From NCBI GenBank assembly GCA_001804705.1, contig MHAY01000053.1, positions 1-63,294 of the forward strand: DNA of 63,294 bases, read 5' to 3'. Source of the stretch: Ignavibacteria bacterium RIFOXYC2_FULL_35_21 (GTDB taxonomy: Bacteria; Bacteroidota; Ignavibacteria; Kapaibacteriales; UBA2268). Positions within the stretch are counted from its first letter, which is position 1. Every line of letters starts with the position of its first letter. Positions 50,634-60,193 of the stretch are shown here, piece after piece. Under the pieces are notes generated by a model that was not told the DNA's origin, did not search any database, and saw only the letters and a program-made list of their open reading frames with translations. A program made the position numbers and the translations under genes.

Positions 50634-51746
50634 TTAAACGTGCTTTTTTTCAAGAATCGTTTTTAAATTCCCACTTATTTCAATTATGTCTGATAATTTA
50701 TTTTCACAAATTCTAACTTTGCTTATAAAATCGTCATCGGATTCTTTTTCCTGTTTTGATATTTTATGGGTATAGTCTCTAGCTATATCCAAACTAACAA
50801 AAGCATCATCTATACTGGTTGTAAAAATTTTTATAGGTTCATCAGTTAATAAAATAGCTTTATCAAGAGGCGAACCTTCTTTAAATGCTTTTAATGCCGA
50901 TGGTTTTGATACAATTTCATTTAAATATCTTATATTTCTTGAATCTCCTAATCTAGTTAAACCCTGTTCATTTTCTTTAAACATCCAAATGGTAAGGTCT
51001 TTTAAATTATTTTCAATAATCCTTTCTGCAGGTTTGTCGGAATCAAGATCCAGACCAATAAAAACCGCTATATTTTTTCTGCTAACTGCTGTATAAAATT
51101 TACCAAAGCTAAAATCAGTCTCATTTAAATTTCTAATATTATAAAAGTTGCTATCTTCTATTTTTTTATATAATTTATAACCTATCAATAAATTCTTTAC
51201 GTATGAAGTTTTACTACCAATTATTTTTGCTAAAATTCTATATTGCTCTATTAAATCAGTACCGATTAATGTTTTCTGTGTTTCAAATAAAAATCTTGCT
51301 TTTGCAAGTGCATCCCAAGATTTTGGTCCAGTTATATGTTTGTATCCCAAATATATTAGGATTTCATTTCTTGATAAATACTCAATAACAGGCAATTCTG
51401 AGAGCTTTATCCCTGGTTTTATCGTTTCCGATAATTCCTTAATAGATTCTTTTTTAATGATAGTTAATGTTGGGTTAGTTAAAAGTTTTACAGCAGCTAA
51501 TCGCCTATTACCTTCGACAACTGTGTAATAACCAACTTCTTCATTTTTTACAACTAATAACGGTTCTGCCCTGAAATAACCTTTTTCCCCAATTGAGCCC
51601 ATAAGTTCAATGATATTCTCATTGATTAGAATCCATTCGAGTATCTCTTTTTGGCTTGCTTTTTTGTATCTTGTTGGAAGTCAAGGATTTTCAGGGTCGA
51701 AAAGCAATTTCTCAACAGGTAAATCTTTAATTTCTTGTGTTGCCAT
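50634..51746 (-). pseudogene. ParB-like (ParB/sulfiredoxin-fold) protein with in-frame stop
   Basis: From the ATG at 51746 the frame encodes MATQEIKDLPVEKLLFDPEN, a proline, and then a TGA at 51681-51683 (codon 22). It continues in the same frame: LPTRYKKASQKEILEWILIN, ENIIELMGSIGEKGYF, then VVEGNRRLAAVKLL, the ParB nucleotide-binding box. Family members have DPxNPR at the stop position, so a CGA-to-TGA change is likely. An internal ATG at 51602 leaves 322 residues lacking the first strand of the ParB fold. Proteins of this type are CTP-dependent DNA clamps or nucleases and occur in defence operons. The residues after about 150 are unrecognised. Confidence 0.75.
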
Positions 51747-51842
51747 TGTAATTTTTATTTAATTTATTTTTAATAATAATTTCAAAAATAATCTTTAAAA
51801 TATTCTATACAAAAATCAATTTAATAAAATTTCTAATATATT

Positions 51843-52199
51843 CTACAATTCGACATTTTCCCATTCTCCCTTGCTTCTGTCATCACCCAATTTATCTTCT
51901 AAATATTTCAAAAATGAATCGCTGGTTACTAATGATTTTGCTATTCTATTAAATTTCTTCATTTCTTTCTTTGTTACTTCCCAGGCAAGAGAATCTTCAT
52001 ATTTTCCGGTAACATCATCTAATCCTTCATCACCTATTAGTTGCCCTAATACTGAGTTCAAATTATTAATTCCCGAATACTTCTTAGATTTCTTGCAGAC
52101 AGCTCTCAATGTCCAAAAGCACACCCCATCATCAAATGTTTCATTGATGATTCTAAAATAATATTTATTTCCTATAATAGAAGTTTGATTTGTTGCCAT
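51843..52199 (-). CDS. Hypothetical small protein at the head of the defence-like operon
   Basis: 118 residues from the ATG at 52199 (MATNQTSIIGNKYYFRI); a GTG at 52214 would add five. It is charged and mixed alpha/beta in appearance (FDDGVCFWTLRAVCKKSKKY, SLAWEVTKKEMKKFNRIAKS), without a motif I recognise. It is transcribed in the same direction as the ParB-like, nuclease-like and methyltransferase-Vsr genes, 96 nt upstream of the ParB-like start, so it probably belongs with them. The opening ATGGCAACA is shared with the ParB-like gene start. Confidence 0.6.
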   Translation of the reverse strand: MATNQTSIIGNKYYFRIINETFDDGVCFWTLRAVCKKSKKYSGINNLNSVLGQLIGDEGLDDVTGKYEDSLAWEVTKKEMKKFNRIAKSLVTSDSFLKYLEDKLGDDRSKGEWENVEL

Positions 52200-52275
52200 T
52201 TGTTCAAATATCACAAAGATTCTTATTATTATAACAGATATATTATTTCATCTGCAAAAATAATAAAGTTCGATG

Positions 52276-52293
52276 TCATATCATTGATGATAT
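52276..52293. terminator. Palindrome between pnp and the defence-like operon
   Basis: CATATCAT and ATGATATG form an 8-bp perfect palindrome with a 2-nt centre, 28 nt after the pnp stop on the minus strand. No T-run follows, so it may be a 3'-end stabiliser, an operator for the following small gene, or a weak terminator. Confidence 0.4.
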
Positions 52294-52320
52294 GATTCAA
52301 GATGAGATTATATTGAATTG

Positions 52321-54555
52321 TTAATATCTTCTTCTTGGTCCTCTTCTGTCGTCTCCGCGGCGGTCATCCCGTCTGTTTCCATCCGGACGTCTGCCACGTG
52401 ATGAATCCCTACGTTTGTAATCATCATCTTCTTCGGGCATTCCTTCAGGCCTGGGAAGTAATGCCTTGCGGCTTAGACGGAATTTTCCGTCAGGAGTAAC
52501 TTCGAGTAATTTTACTTCGATTTTATCGCCAACTTTCATTACTTCACTGATGTTTATCGTTCTTTCGTGGGCTATCTGCGAAATGTGGAGTAGTCCCTGC
52601 TTTTTTGGAATGAATTCAATGAATGCACCCATGCCTTCACGAATTTCAACTACTGTGCCAGTATAAACTTCACCTTCTTCAGGTTTTTTTATTATGCTTT
52701 CAATCATTTTTCTTGCATCATCACTTGACTGACCGGATGTAGCGGCAATCGTGATGACACCATCATCATTAATGTCAATCTCTGCTCCTGTTTCCTTCAC
52801 TATACTCCTTATAGTCTCTCCACCGCTGCCGATAACTGCACCAATAGACTCGGTAGGTATCTGCATCATGGTGAATCGTGGAGCATAAGGTGAGAGGTCT
52901 CCCCTCGGTTCAGAAATAAGTTCGTTCATTTTTGAAAGTATATGAAGTCTTCCCTGTTTAGCTTGTTCAAGTGCTTTTGCCATAATTTCAAGTGGCAATC
53001 CCTCGATTTTAATATCCATCTGGCATGCAGTGATTCCATCGGCAGTTCCTGTAACTTTAAAGTCCATGTCGCCGAGAAAATCTTCGTCGCCAAGTATATC
53101 GCTTAAAATTGCAATTTTATCTTCTTCTTTAATTAAGCCCATCGCAATTCCTGCAACAGCTTTTTTCATAGGTACTCCCGCATCAAATAGTGCCAAACTA
53201 CCTGAACAAACAGATGCCATCGAAGATGAACCGTTAGATTCGAGAATTTCAGATATAACACGAATTGCATAAGGAAAATCTTCTTTTTCGGGAAGCATGA
53301 TTTCTAAAGCACGTTGGGCAAGATGTCCGTGACCGATTTCTCTTCTTCCGGTCCCCATTCTACCTGTTTCACCGGTACAAAACGGAGGAAAGTTGTAATG
53401 GAGTAAAAACCTGTTAGTGTATGTCGGCAGCAAACCGTCAATCATCTGTTCGTCACGTTTTGTTCCTAGTGTAACCATTCCAAGACTCTGTGTTTCGCCT
53501 CTTGTGAATAAAGCAGAACCATGAACTCGTGGAAGAATTCCAACTTCACAGGAAATCGGGCGGATGTCTGTTGTTGTTCTGCCGTCAAGTCTTTTGCCAT
53601 CGTCGAGAATCATTTTTCTCATTTCCTGCTTTTCGAGTTTGGAAAGAACTTCTTCACCGTATAATGAAAAGTCAAAATCTTTGTATTCTTCCTTCTCGGC
53701 AAAGGTTTCAGTCAATTTTTCGATTGCAATGTCTTTCAGTTTTTTTCTCGACTCGCTTCTTTCGCTCTTAGTTGTAACAGTGTGAACATACTTCACAAGT
53801 TCATCTGATACTGCATTTTTAACAGTATCTATTATCTCAGGTGGAATTTCTTTTTCAATAAATTCTCTTTTTGCAACTTGTACTTTAGCTGCAAGCTGTC
53901 TCTGTAAATCATTTAATTGTCGAATTTTCTCGTGAGCAAATTCGAGTGTTTTCAGAAAATCTTCTTCGGAAATTTCGTGGCTTTCACCTTCAACCATAAC
54001 GATAGATGTGTCGGTTCCGGCAATTGTCATGTCAATGTCTGATTGCTCGAGAGGTGTTAATGAAGGATTAATTATGAATTCTCCGTTTACCCTGCCAACC
54101 TTAACTTCGGAAACAGGACCATTAAAGGGGATATCAGAAATCAATAATGCCGCAGAAGCTCCGATAGCACCCAAAGTAAATGGAGGGACATCGGATTCAA
54201 ATGAAACAACATTAGCAATAAGCTGAGTGTCAAACCTCCAAGATTTAGGAAACATTGGCCTTATAGGACGGTCAATCAAACGGGAACATAAAACTTCGTG
54301 GTCGCTGGGCCTTGTTTCTCTTTTGAGGAAACCACCCGGAAATTTACCTGCGGCAGATGCTTTTTCCCTGTATTCAACCTGCAAAGGCATGTAATCAACA
54401 TCTTTTTTCTCTTCATTTTCGGCAACTACAGTCACCAAAACCATTGTATCGCCACAGCTAACCATAACCGAGCCGCCGGCGAATTTTGCGAATCTTCCGG
54501 TTTCCAATGAATAAGTTTTTCCGGCAAATTCAATACTTGCTACTTCTTTTGACAT
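52321..54555 (-). CDS. pnp: Polyribonucleotide nucleotidyltransferase (PNPase)
   Basis: A phosphate-dependent 3'-to-5' exoribonuclease. The 744 residues carry two RNase PH domains (about 5-215 and 310-540, with FPGGFLKRETRPSDHEVLCS and GRREIGHGHLAQRAL) joined by a helical domain. A KH domain follows (about 560-620, IGAVIGSGGETIRSIVKETG), then an S1 domain (about 625-695, YTGTVVEIREGMGAFIEF). The last 30 or so residues are an Arg/Asp/Gly-rich tail (RRDDRRGDDRRG), which may add RNA binding. It ends the nusA-to-pnp cluster, after rpsO, the order seen in many bacteria. Confidence 0.97.
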   Translation of the reverse strand: MSKEVASIEFAGKTYSLETGRFAKFAGGSVMVSCGDTMVLVTVVAENEEKKDVDYMPLQVEYREKASAAGKFPGGFLKRETRPSDHEVLCSRLIDRPIRPMFPKSWRFDTQLIANVVSFESDVPPFTLGAIGASAALLISDIPFNGPVSEVKVGRVNGEFIINPSLTPLEQSDIDMTIAGTDTSIVMVEGESHEISEEDFLKTLEFAHEKIRQLNDLQRQLAAKVQVAKREFIEKEIPPEIIDTVKNAVSDELVKYVHTVTTKSERSESRKKLKDIAIEKLTETFAEKEEYKDFDFSLYGEEVLSKLEKQEMRKMILDDGKRLDGRTTTDIRPISCEVGILPRVHGSALFTRGETQSLGMVTLGTKRDEQMIDGLLPTYTNRFLLHYNFPPFCTGETGRMGTGRREIGHGHLAQRALEIMLPEKEDFPYAIRVISEILESNGSSSMASVCSGSLALFDAGVPMKKAVAGIAMGLIKEEDKIAILSDILGDEDFLGDMDFKVTGTADGITACQMDIKIEGLPLEIMAKALEQAKQGRLHILSKMNELISEPRGDLSPYAPRFTMMQIPTESIGAVIGSGGETIRSIVKETGAEIDINDDGVITIAATSGQSSDDARKMIESIIKKPEEGEVYTGTVVEIREGMGAFIEFIPKKQGLLHISQIAHERTINISEVMKVGDKIEVKLLEVTPDGKFRLSRKALLPRPEGMPEEDDDYKRRDSSRGRRPDGNRRDDRRGDDRRGPRRRY

Positions 54556-54643
54556 AATATATCTTCTGAATAATTGTTAAGTAATTTTCTTATGATAAGC
54601 AAATCTGATGAGATTTAAACAGCAGGTGCATCCAAAGCATTAA

Positions 54644-54664
54644 TGGCAGTAAAATATACCGCCA
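54644..54664 (-). promoter_or_regulatory. Hairpin in the rpsO-pnp gap
   Basis: On the minus-strand RNA, UGGCGGUA and UACUGCCA pair over 8 bp (one G-U) around UAUUU, 5 nt after the rpsO stop. In enteric bacteria this gap holds a terminator and an RNase III site through which PNPase controls itself. Here no strong U-run follows, so a processing/attenuation role is inference. Confidence 0.4.
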
Positions 54665-54669
54665 ATAAT

Positions 54670-54936
54670 TTATTTTCTAAGTGCTAATGACTTCAGAACG
54701 TCCCTATACCTGTTAATATCCTTTTTTGCTAAAAAATCTAATAATTTTCTTCTTTTACTAACAAGTTTAATTAAGCCTCTGCGGCTGGAATTGTCTTTTT
54801 TATGGCCATCAAGGTGGTGAGTCAGGTCATTGATTCTGGCTGTGAGTAAAGCAACCTGAACTTCGGACCTTCCGGTATCAGCGGCTTTGACTCCGAACTT
54901 GTTAATTATTTCCGATTTATGTTCTCTTGTAATCAT
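54670..54936 (-). CDS. rpsO: 30S ribosomal protein S15
   Basis: An 88-residue protein binding 16S rRNA at an early step of small-subunit assembly. The family signature is visible: TGRSEVQVALLTARINDLTHHL, KKDNSSRRGLIKLVSKRRKL and INRYRDVLKSLALRK. It lies between ribF and pnp, the standard place. Confidence 0.98.
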   Translation of the reverse strand: MITREHKSEIINKFGVKAADTGRSEVQVALLTARINDLTHHLDGHKKDNSSRRGLIKLVSKRRKLLDFLAKKDINRYRDVLKSLALRK

Positions 54937-54988
54937 TTATAAACTCCAAAATTTCAAGACTTCAAAATTACGAATAATACTTTTAATA

Positions 54989-55930
54989 TTAAAACTTTTT
55001 TATTAATCCACGGCAATATAACTCATCTGATTTAATTTGGTTGATTAACTCACCGACTGTTGGAAACTTTTTTTCATCCCTTATAAAATTCAAAAACGAC
55101 ACTGAAATATTTGAATTATATAAATCCATATTTAAATCAAAATAATAAATTTCGAGAAAAATACGGTTATTATTCGAGAATGTAGGCCTTGTACCGAGAT
55201 TTGCCATACCATAAAAAGTTTTACCATTTATTTCAGAAGATACGAAATATACTCCCACACCGGGCAATTGTTTGTTAATATTTTCAATTCTAATATTTGC
55301 AGTAGGGTAGCCAAGAGTTCGGCCTCTCCCTTCACCTTTATCAACAACCCCGTTAATTAAATAGTTATACCCAAGCATTTTATTTGCAGAATCGAGGTCT
55401 TTGTTCAACAATGCTGTTCTGATTTTTGTGCTTGAGATTGTCGTATCATTTTCGATAAAAGCATCAATTTTCTCTACCTCAAATTTGAGAGATGTACTTA
55501 ATTGGGTTAATAAATCTTTATTTCCTTCCCTGTTCCTTCCGAACATGTGGTCGTGGCCTATCAGAATTTTTCTCATAAAAAACTTTTCAACCAGATATTC
55601 TTTAATGAATATTTCGGGAGGAGTCTGTGAAAATTCATAAGTAAATGGAATAATAAATAAATTTTGAATCCCAAATTTTTCAAATATGATTATTCTTTCT
55701 TCTATTGTAGTTAATAGTTTTATGGGATTTCTGTCAGCTCTTTTCAAAACGAGTTGGGGATGCGGGTCAATAGTTAAAACGATTGGAATGAGATTCTCCT
55801 CTTTGCCGATTTCAAGTAAACGCTTAAGGATAATCTGATGGCCCTTATGTACTCCGTCGAATGTTCCGACAGTTATTACTGTCCTTTTATCAAAATTAAT
55901 TTCACTTAAATTCTTGTAAACTTTTATCAT
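54989..55930 (-). CDS. ribF: Bifunctional riboflavin kinase / FAD synthetase
   Basis: Converts riboflavin to FMN and then FAD. The N-terminal FAD synthetase domain (about 1-185) shows TVGTFDGVHKGHQIILKRL, LTIDPHPQLVLK and ILIGHDHMFGRNREG. The C-terminal riboflavin kinase domain (about 190-313) shows VDKGEGRGRTLGYPTANI and GVYFVSSEINGKTFYGMANL-GTRPTF. The length of 313 fits. Its first 29 nt overlap the end of truB, so translation is coupled. Confidence 0.97.
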   Translation of the reverse strand: MIKVYKNLSEINFDKRTVITVGTFDGVHKGHQIILKRLLEIGKEENLIPIVLTIDPHPQLVLKRADRNPIKLLTTIEERIIIFEKFGIQNLFIIPFTYEFSQTPPEIFIKEYLVEKFFMRKILIGHDHMFGRNREGNKDLLTQLSTSLKFEVEKIDAFIENDTTISSTKIRTALLNKDLDSANKMLGYNYLINGVVDKGEGRGRTLGYPTANIRIENINKQLPGVGVYFVSSEINGKTFYGMANLGTRPTFSNNNRIFLEIYYFDLNMDLYNSNISVSFLNFIRDEKKFPTVGELINQIKSDELYCRGLIKKF

Positions 55931-56657
55931 TATTTACTAAACTATTCTCATTAAATAAATTATTTATTTCATTGATTGTCAATGCGTCTTCAACTTTAAA
56001 ATCACCAATTGCAGTTCGTCTCAGTTCATACATATATGCCCCACAACCAAGCATTTCACCAATATCTCTCGCCAAAGCCCTTATATAAGTTCCTGCCGAA
56101 CACACAATTTTGAAAGATATAAACGGAATTCGAATGCTTTTTATTTGAATTTCAATGATTTCAATTTGCTTAGGCACCAGAGTGATTTGTTTATCTTTAC
56201 GGGCAAACTTATAAGCAGGGACTCCTTTTATCTTTTTTGCAGAATATAATGGTGGTTCCTGAAAAGAAATTCCTTTAAAGGATAGAATTGTATTAATAAT
56301 TGTATCTTCATTTATATGGTTAATTGGCTTTTCATCATATTCTTCAGTTTCACTGTCATAAGATTTTGTTGAGATTCCAATTTTGATTTGTGTGTCATAA
56401 GATTTAAAATCTTCCATGAATTCGGAAATTTGTTTAGTGGCTTTGCCGAGGCAGACCATCAATAATCCTGTTGCCAACGGGTCGAGTGTGCCTGTATGCC
56501 CGATTTTTCGGATTTTAGTTATCTTTCTTAATTTAGCAACGACATCAAAAGATGTCCAGTTCTTTTCCTTGTCAATCAATACCGAAGCACCTGTAGCTTC
56601 AGCTTCGGAATACCATTGTGCAATTCTGTCAATGGTTTTTCGGGTTAGAAGAAACAT
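55902..56657 (-). CDS. truB: tRNA pseudouridine(55) synthase
   Basis: Makes pseudouridine 55 in the T-loop of tRNAs. I chose the ATG at 56657 (251 residues), because the 14 residues upstream (from 56699) lie outside the family. The catalytic aspartate is Asp59 in KIGHTGTLDPLATGLL. Other conserved parts are YDTQIKIGISTKSYDSETEE, PPLYSAKKIKGVPAYKFAR and CSAGTYIRALARDIG. The PUA-like C-terminal extension is minimal. It sits 53 nt after rbfA and overlaps ribF. Confidence 0.96.
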   Translation of the reverse strand: MFLLTRKTIDRIAQWYSEAEATGASVLIDKEKNWTSFDVVAKLRKITKIRKIGHTGTLDPLATGLLMVCLGKATKQISEFMEDFKSYDTQIKIGISTKSYDSETEEYDEKPINHINEDTIINTILSFKGISFQEPPLYSAKKIKGVPAYKFARKDKQITLVPKQIEIIEIQIKSIRIPFISFKIVCSAGTYIRALARDIGEMLGCGAYMYELRRTAIGDFKVEDALTINEINNLFNENSLVNNDKSLQEFK

Positions 56658-56710
56658 AAAAATTAACACAGATTGAAATAATGTATGGGAAGATTCCAAA
56701 TCTGCCCTTG

Positions 56711-57109
56711 TTAAAAATTCAGCAAACTTTTCTCTTTATAATCATCAAGATTGACCTTGGTTTCTTTTGAGTCCTGCTGTACAGAGTCGAGCAATGACTG
56801 TATATGCTGCATCTGTTCAAATGTGTCGTCAATATAAAACCTCAATTCAGGAGTGAATCTCAGCCTGACTTTTGTACCGATGAATTTTCTTAGCGGCCCC
56901 TTTTTATCATCAATGATTGGGAGAAATTGTGAAGGAGTAAGTTTTCCTCCGAATACGTTTATATAAACTTTCGCTATTTGCAAATCGGAAGTTAATTTTA
57001 CTGATGTAACAGACACAAAGCCTGCAGAGTGTTCCGATGCAAGCTTTGTTAATGGTTCCGAAATAGCTCTTTTAATAACACTACCAACTTTTTCTGCTCG
57101 TACCGACAT
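56711..57109 (-). CDS. rbfA: Ribosome-binding factor A
   Basis: Helps late maturation of the 30S subunit by binding the 5' helix region of 16S rRNA. A 132-residue protein with the KH-like fold: RAEKVGSVIKRAISEPLTKL at the N-terminus, VSVTSVKLTSDLQIAKVYIN, then GTKVRLRFTPELRFYIDDTF (the family's conserved PxLxFxxDxS/T). It lies 54 nt downstream of infB. Confidence 0.96.
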   Translation of the reverse strand: MSVRAEKVGSVIKRAISEPLTKLASEHSAGFVSVTSVKLTSDLQIAKVYINVFGGKLTPSQFLPIIDDKKGPLRKFIGTKVRLRFTPELRFYIDDTFEQMQHIQSLLDSVQQDSKETKVNLDDYKEKSLLNF

Positions 57110-57163
57110 AATAATTAATTCTCAATTCTCGAATATATATTTCAAAAATTAATCAAAAAAATT

Positions 57164-60130
57164 TTAATTTAAAGTCCTTTTTATTTCCAGAAGTTTATAA
57201 GCCTGAATAGCATCGCCTTCTTCAAAGTCCTGAAAACCATCCAAAATAATTCCACATTCATAACCCGATTCTACTTCCTTAACATCATCTTTATTTCTTT
57301 TCAGGGAGTGTATTGTACCATTATAAACAGGCAGTCCGTCCCTCAAAAGCCTTACCCTGTCATTCCTGCTGATTTTTCCTTCCTGAACATAACATCCTGC
57401 AATATGGCCGAGCTTACTAATCTTGAAAACTTTTCTAATCTCGATTGTGGCACTGACTTCTTCTCTGAGTTCAGGTGTTAACATTCCTTCCAGGGCTAAT
57501 TTTACTTCATCAATTGCATCATAAATAATGCTGTACAACCTAATATCTATACCTTCCTTTTCGGCAAGTTTTCTTGCCTTTGCTGTCGGAGATACTTGAA
57601 ATCCTATGACGACGGCATTCGATGCAACTGCAAGCATAACATCCGATTCGGTAATAGAGCCAACCCCTTTATGTAATATGCTGATTCTTACTTCATCCTG
57701 CGATAATCTCAGCAACGAGTCGCTCAGTGCTTCAACCGAGCCACCTACATCACCTTTGATTATCATATGTAAGTCCTTAACACCGCCGAGTTTAATCTCC
57801 TTGGAAATATCGTCTAAAGTAACATGACGTACCTGCCTTAGAGACTGCTCTCGTTTCAATTGGTGCCTGTCATTTGCTATTGCCCTTGCTTCGATGTCCG
57901 AATCAACTACAGCCAGAATATCGCCTGCTTCCGGGAGGCCGTCGAACCCAATGACTCTGACTGGCATCGAAGGAGTGGCTTCATCTACTCTGCGGCTGCG
58001 TTCGTCAAACATAGCCCTCACTCTTCCCGAACTAACACCTGCAACAAAAGCATCTCCGATTTTTAATGTTCCTTTTTGTACTACTACCGAAGCAACAGTA
58101 CCGAAACCCTTATCCATATTAGCTTCTATTATGGCACATCTTGCTTTTCTTTTGTAGTTTGATTTTAATTCGAGGAGTTCAGCTTCCAATAAAATCTTTT
58201 CGAGAAGATGGTCAACATTTTTACCTGTTTTAGCTGAAATTTCTACGCTTTGATGCTTGCCGCCCCATTCTTCGACCAATATATTATAGTCCGTTAGCTG
58301 TTGTTTTATTCTTTCTGCTTTGGCTTCAGGTTTATCTATTTTATTAATTGCAACAATAATTTTTACATTCGCTGCCTGAGCATGGCTGATAGCCTCGACT
58401 GTCTGGGGCATAACACTATCATCTGCGGCAATTACGAGAACGACAATATCAGTGACTTGTGCTCCTCGTGCCCTCATAGCTGTAAATGCTTCATGGCCAG
58501 GCGTATCAAGAAATGTAATGTATTTCCCATCATGCATAGCAACCCGGTAGGCTCCTATATGTTGTGTGATGCCTCCGGCTTCCCCGGCAACTACATTTGA
58601 ATTCCTTATAAAGTCAAGTAAGGATGTCTTCCCGTGGTCAACATGTCCCATTACGGTTACAATTGGTGAACGGGATAATAGATTTTCTTCCTCATCTTCC
58701 TCTTCGAAATCCTGTAATATTTGCATTGCTTTCTCATCGAGGAACTCGACGGTGTAATCATAATCATCGGCAATAATTATGATAGTGTCTTTATCAAGCC
58801 TTTGATTAATACTCACCATTAAACCTAATTCCATGCACTTCACAATAATTTCACTGGGATTTACACCCATCAGGTTTGCCAGGTCACTCGTTGTAACAAA
58901 CTCACTGAGTTGTATTTTTTTTCCTTCCAGTTCTTTCTCTTCGCTTCGTCTTAGTTCCTCGGCTTCGCGCTCGGCTCTTCTTTTCGACCTCATTCTCGAG
59001 CGCAGGCTTACCGATGAGGATTCTTCCATACCTGCCAGGGTTTGCTTGATGGCTCTATCAATATCATCATCTGTAATCAGGTCCCTGACTGAAATTCTTC
59101 GTTTCTTTTTCTTATCTGTTATTCTAACTTTATCTATAACACGTTCTTTAATCTTACCTTTTAGCTTTTTTCTTGACTTAAGAAATTTCCCTTTGCCTAT
59201 AATGCCAACCTCGTCATCGTCTTCATCGAACCTTTTTCCTTTTCTTTCTTTTCTGTCTTTGATTTCTTCGAGTTGTTCCTTGTTGAGTACAATTTTACCA
59301 ACAATTGTTAATCCCCGAAGCTTTGGAGCAACACCAGGCTCGATTTGCACCTGAGCTATTTTTTTCTTTCTTCTTTTTTTCTTTCCTCGTGGTTTTTCGG
59401 TTATTACCAGATCTTCAACCGGTTTGACTTCTTCTTTAAATTCGATTACTTCCTGAACTTTTTTGCTGATTTCAACGGAAATAACTTTTTCTTTCTCAGG
59501 CTTTAATGTTTCAATCTTAACTTTGACTTTTTCCTTTGGAATTTCAGCTTCTTTTTTTTCTTTTATTGCCGGCTTTTTTGGTTTTTCTTCTATTGGTGGC
59601 TGAGGTTTTATTTCTTCTTTTGCTTTAGCCGGTTTTTTCCTAGACGGCTTTTTCTTATCTTTCAGACTGATAGCATCAAGGTCAATCTTGTCAATAATAT
59701 GTAGTTTCTTTGTTTCGGGGACACTGATTTTTTCTGATACAACAACCTTTTCTTTTTCAACCTTTGTTTTCGCTTTTTCAGTTTCAACTTTTACTTCAAC
59801 GGTTTTTGGTTTTTCGGGTTCTCTTTCTTTGACTGTAGGTTTAGGAATTTCTTTTGTTTTTAGTGCTGCATCTTCTGACTTAGAAGTAAGTTCTGATGTG
59901 GATTTTCGGATTTGCTTATGTTTTTCAATTTTTTCGCGTTGTTTCTCAGCGGCAATCATCTCCCTTTTGAACTTATCATGAACAAGTTCAATCATCTGCT
60001 CTGTCAAAGTAGCTGTGGGTTTATTCTCAATAGCAAAGCCCTTTGATTGTAAGAATTCAACGATTGCATCTTTACCAATATTTATTTCGGTAGCAATCCT
60101 GAATAATTTTATGCCTTTACCAGCCGCCAT
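57164..60130 (-). CDS. infB: Translation initiation factor IF-2
   Basis: A GTPase that places initiator tRNA in the 30S P site and promotes subunit joining. 988 residues. An IF2-N-type domain ([20 protein letters not shown]) is followed by a long low-complexity Lys/Glu/Pro-rich linker (about 75-345), then a second IF2-N domain (about 415-465). The G domain has G1 GHVDHGKT at 495-502, G3 DTPGHEAF and G4 AINKIDKP. Domains II-IV follow, ending with [20 protein letters not shown]. The linker is encoded by strongly purine-skewed DNA and is typically variable between species. Confidence 0.98.
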   Translation of the reverse strand: MAAGKGIKLFRIATEINIGKDAIVEFLQSKGFAIENKPTATLTEQMIELVHDKFKREMIAAEKQREKIEKHKQIRKSTSELTSKSEDAALKTKEIPKPTVKEREPEKPKTVEVKVETEKAKTKVEKEKVVVSEKISVPETKKLHIIDKIDLDAISLKDKKKPSRKKPAKAKEEIKPQPPIEEKPKKPAIKEKKEAEIPKEKVKVKIETLKPEKEKVISVEISKKVQEVIEFKEEVKPVEDLVITEKPRGKKKRRKKKIAQVQIEPGVAPKLRGLTIVGKIVLNKEQLEEIKDRKERKGKRFDEDDDEVGIIGKGKFLKSRKKLKGKIKERVIDKVRITDKKKKRRISVRDLITDDDIDRAIKQTLAGMEESSSVSLRSRMRSKRRAEREAEELRRSEEKELEGKKIQLSEFVTTSDLANLMGVNPSEIIVKCMELGLMVSINQRLDKDTIIIIADDYDYTVEFLDEKAMQILQDFEEEDEEENLLSRSPIVTVMGHVDHGKTSLLDFIRNSNVVAGEAGGITQHIGAYRVAMHDGKYITFLDTPGHEAFTAMRARGAQVTDIVVLVIAADDSVMPQTVEAISHAQAANVKIIVAINKIDKPEAKAERIKQQLTDYNILVEEWGGKHQSVEISAKTGKNVDHLLEKILLEAELLELKSNYKRKARCAIIEANMDKGFGTVASVVVQKGTLKIGDAFVAGVSSGRVRAMFDERSRRVDEATPSMPVRVIGFDGLPEAGDILAVVDSDIEARAIANDRHQLKREQSLRQVRHVTLDDISKEIKLGGVKDLHMIIKGDVGGSVEALSDSLLRLSQDEVRISILHKGVGSITESDVMLAVASNAVVIGFQVSPTAKARKLAEKEGIDIRLYSIIYDAIDEVKLALEGMLTPELREEVSATIEIRKVFKISKLGHIAGCYVQEGKISRNDRVRLLRDGLPVYNGTIHSLKRNKDDVKEVESGYECGIILDGFQDFEEGDAIQAYKLLEIKRTLN

Positions 60131-60193
60131 AAATTCCTTTGTGTCTTTTATCCTGCTTCAATAATGAAATTTATTAATATTTTCTATTCAAAA

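Noticed and set aside
58833-59354. 173-codon plus-strand frame opposite infB
   Set aside because: Serine/leucine/phenylalanine-rich antisense shadow of the Lys/Glu-rich infB linker.
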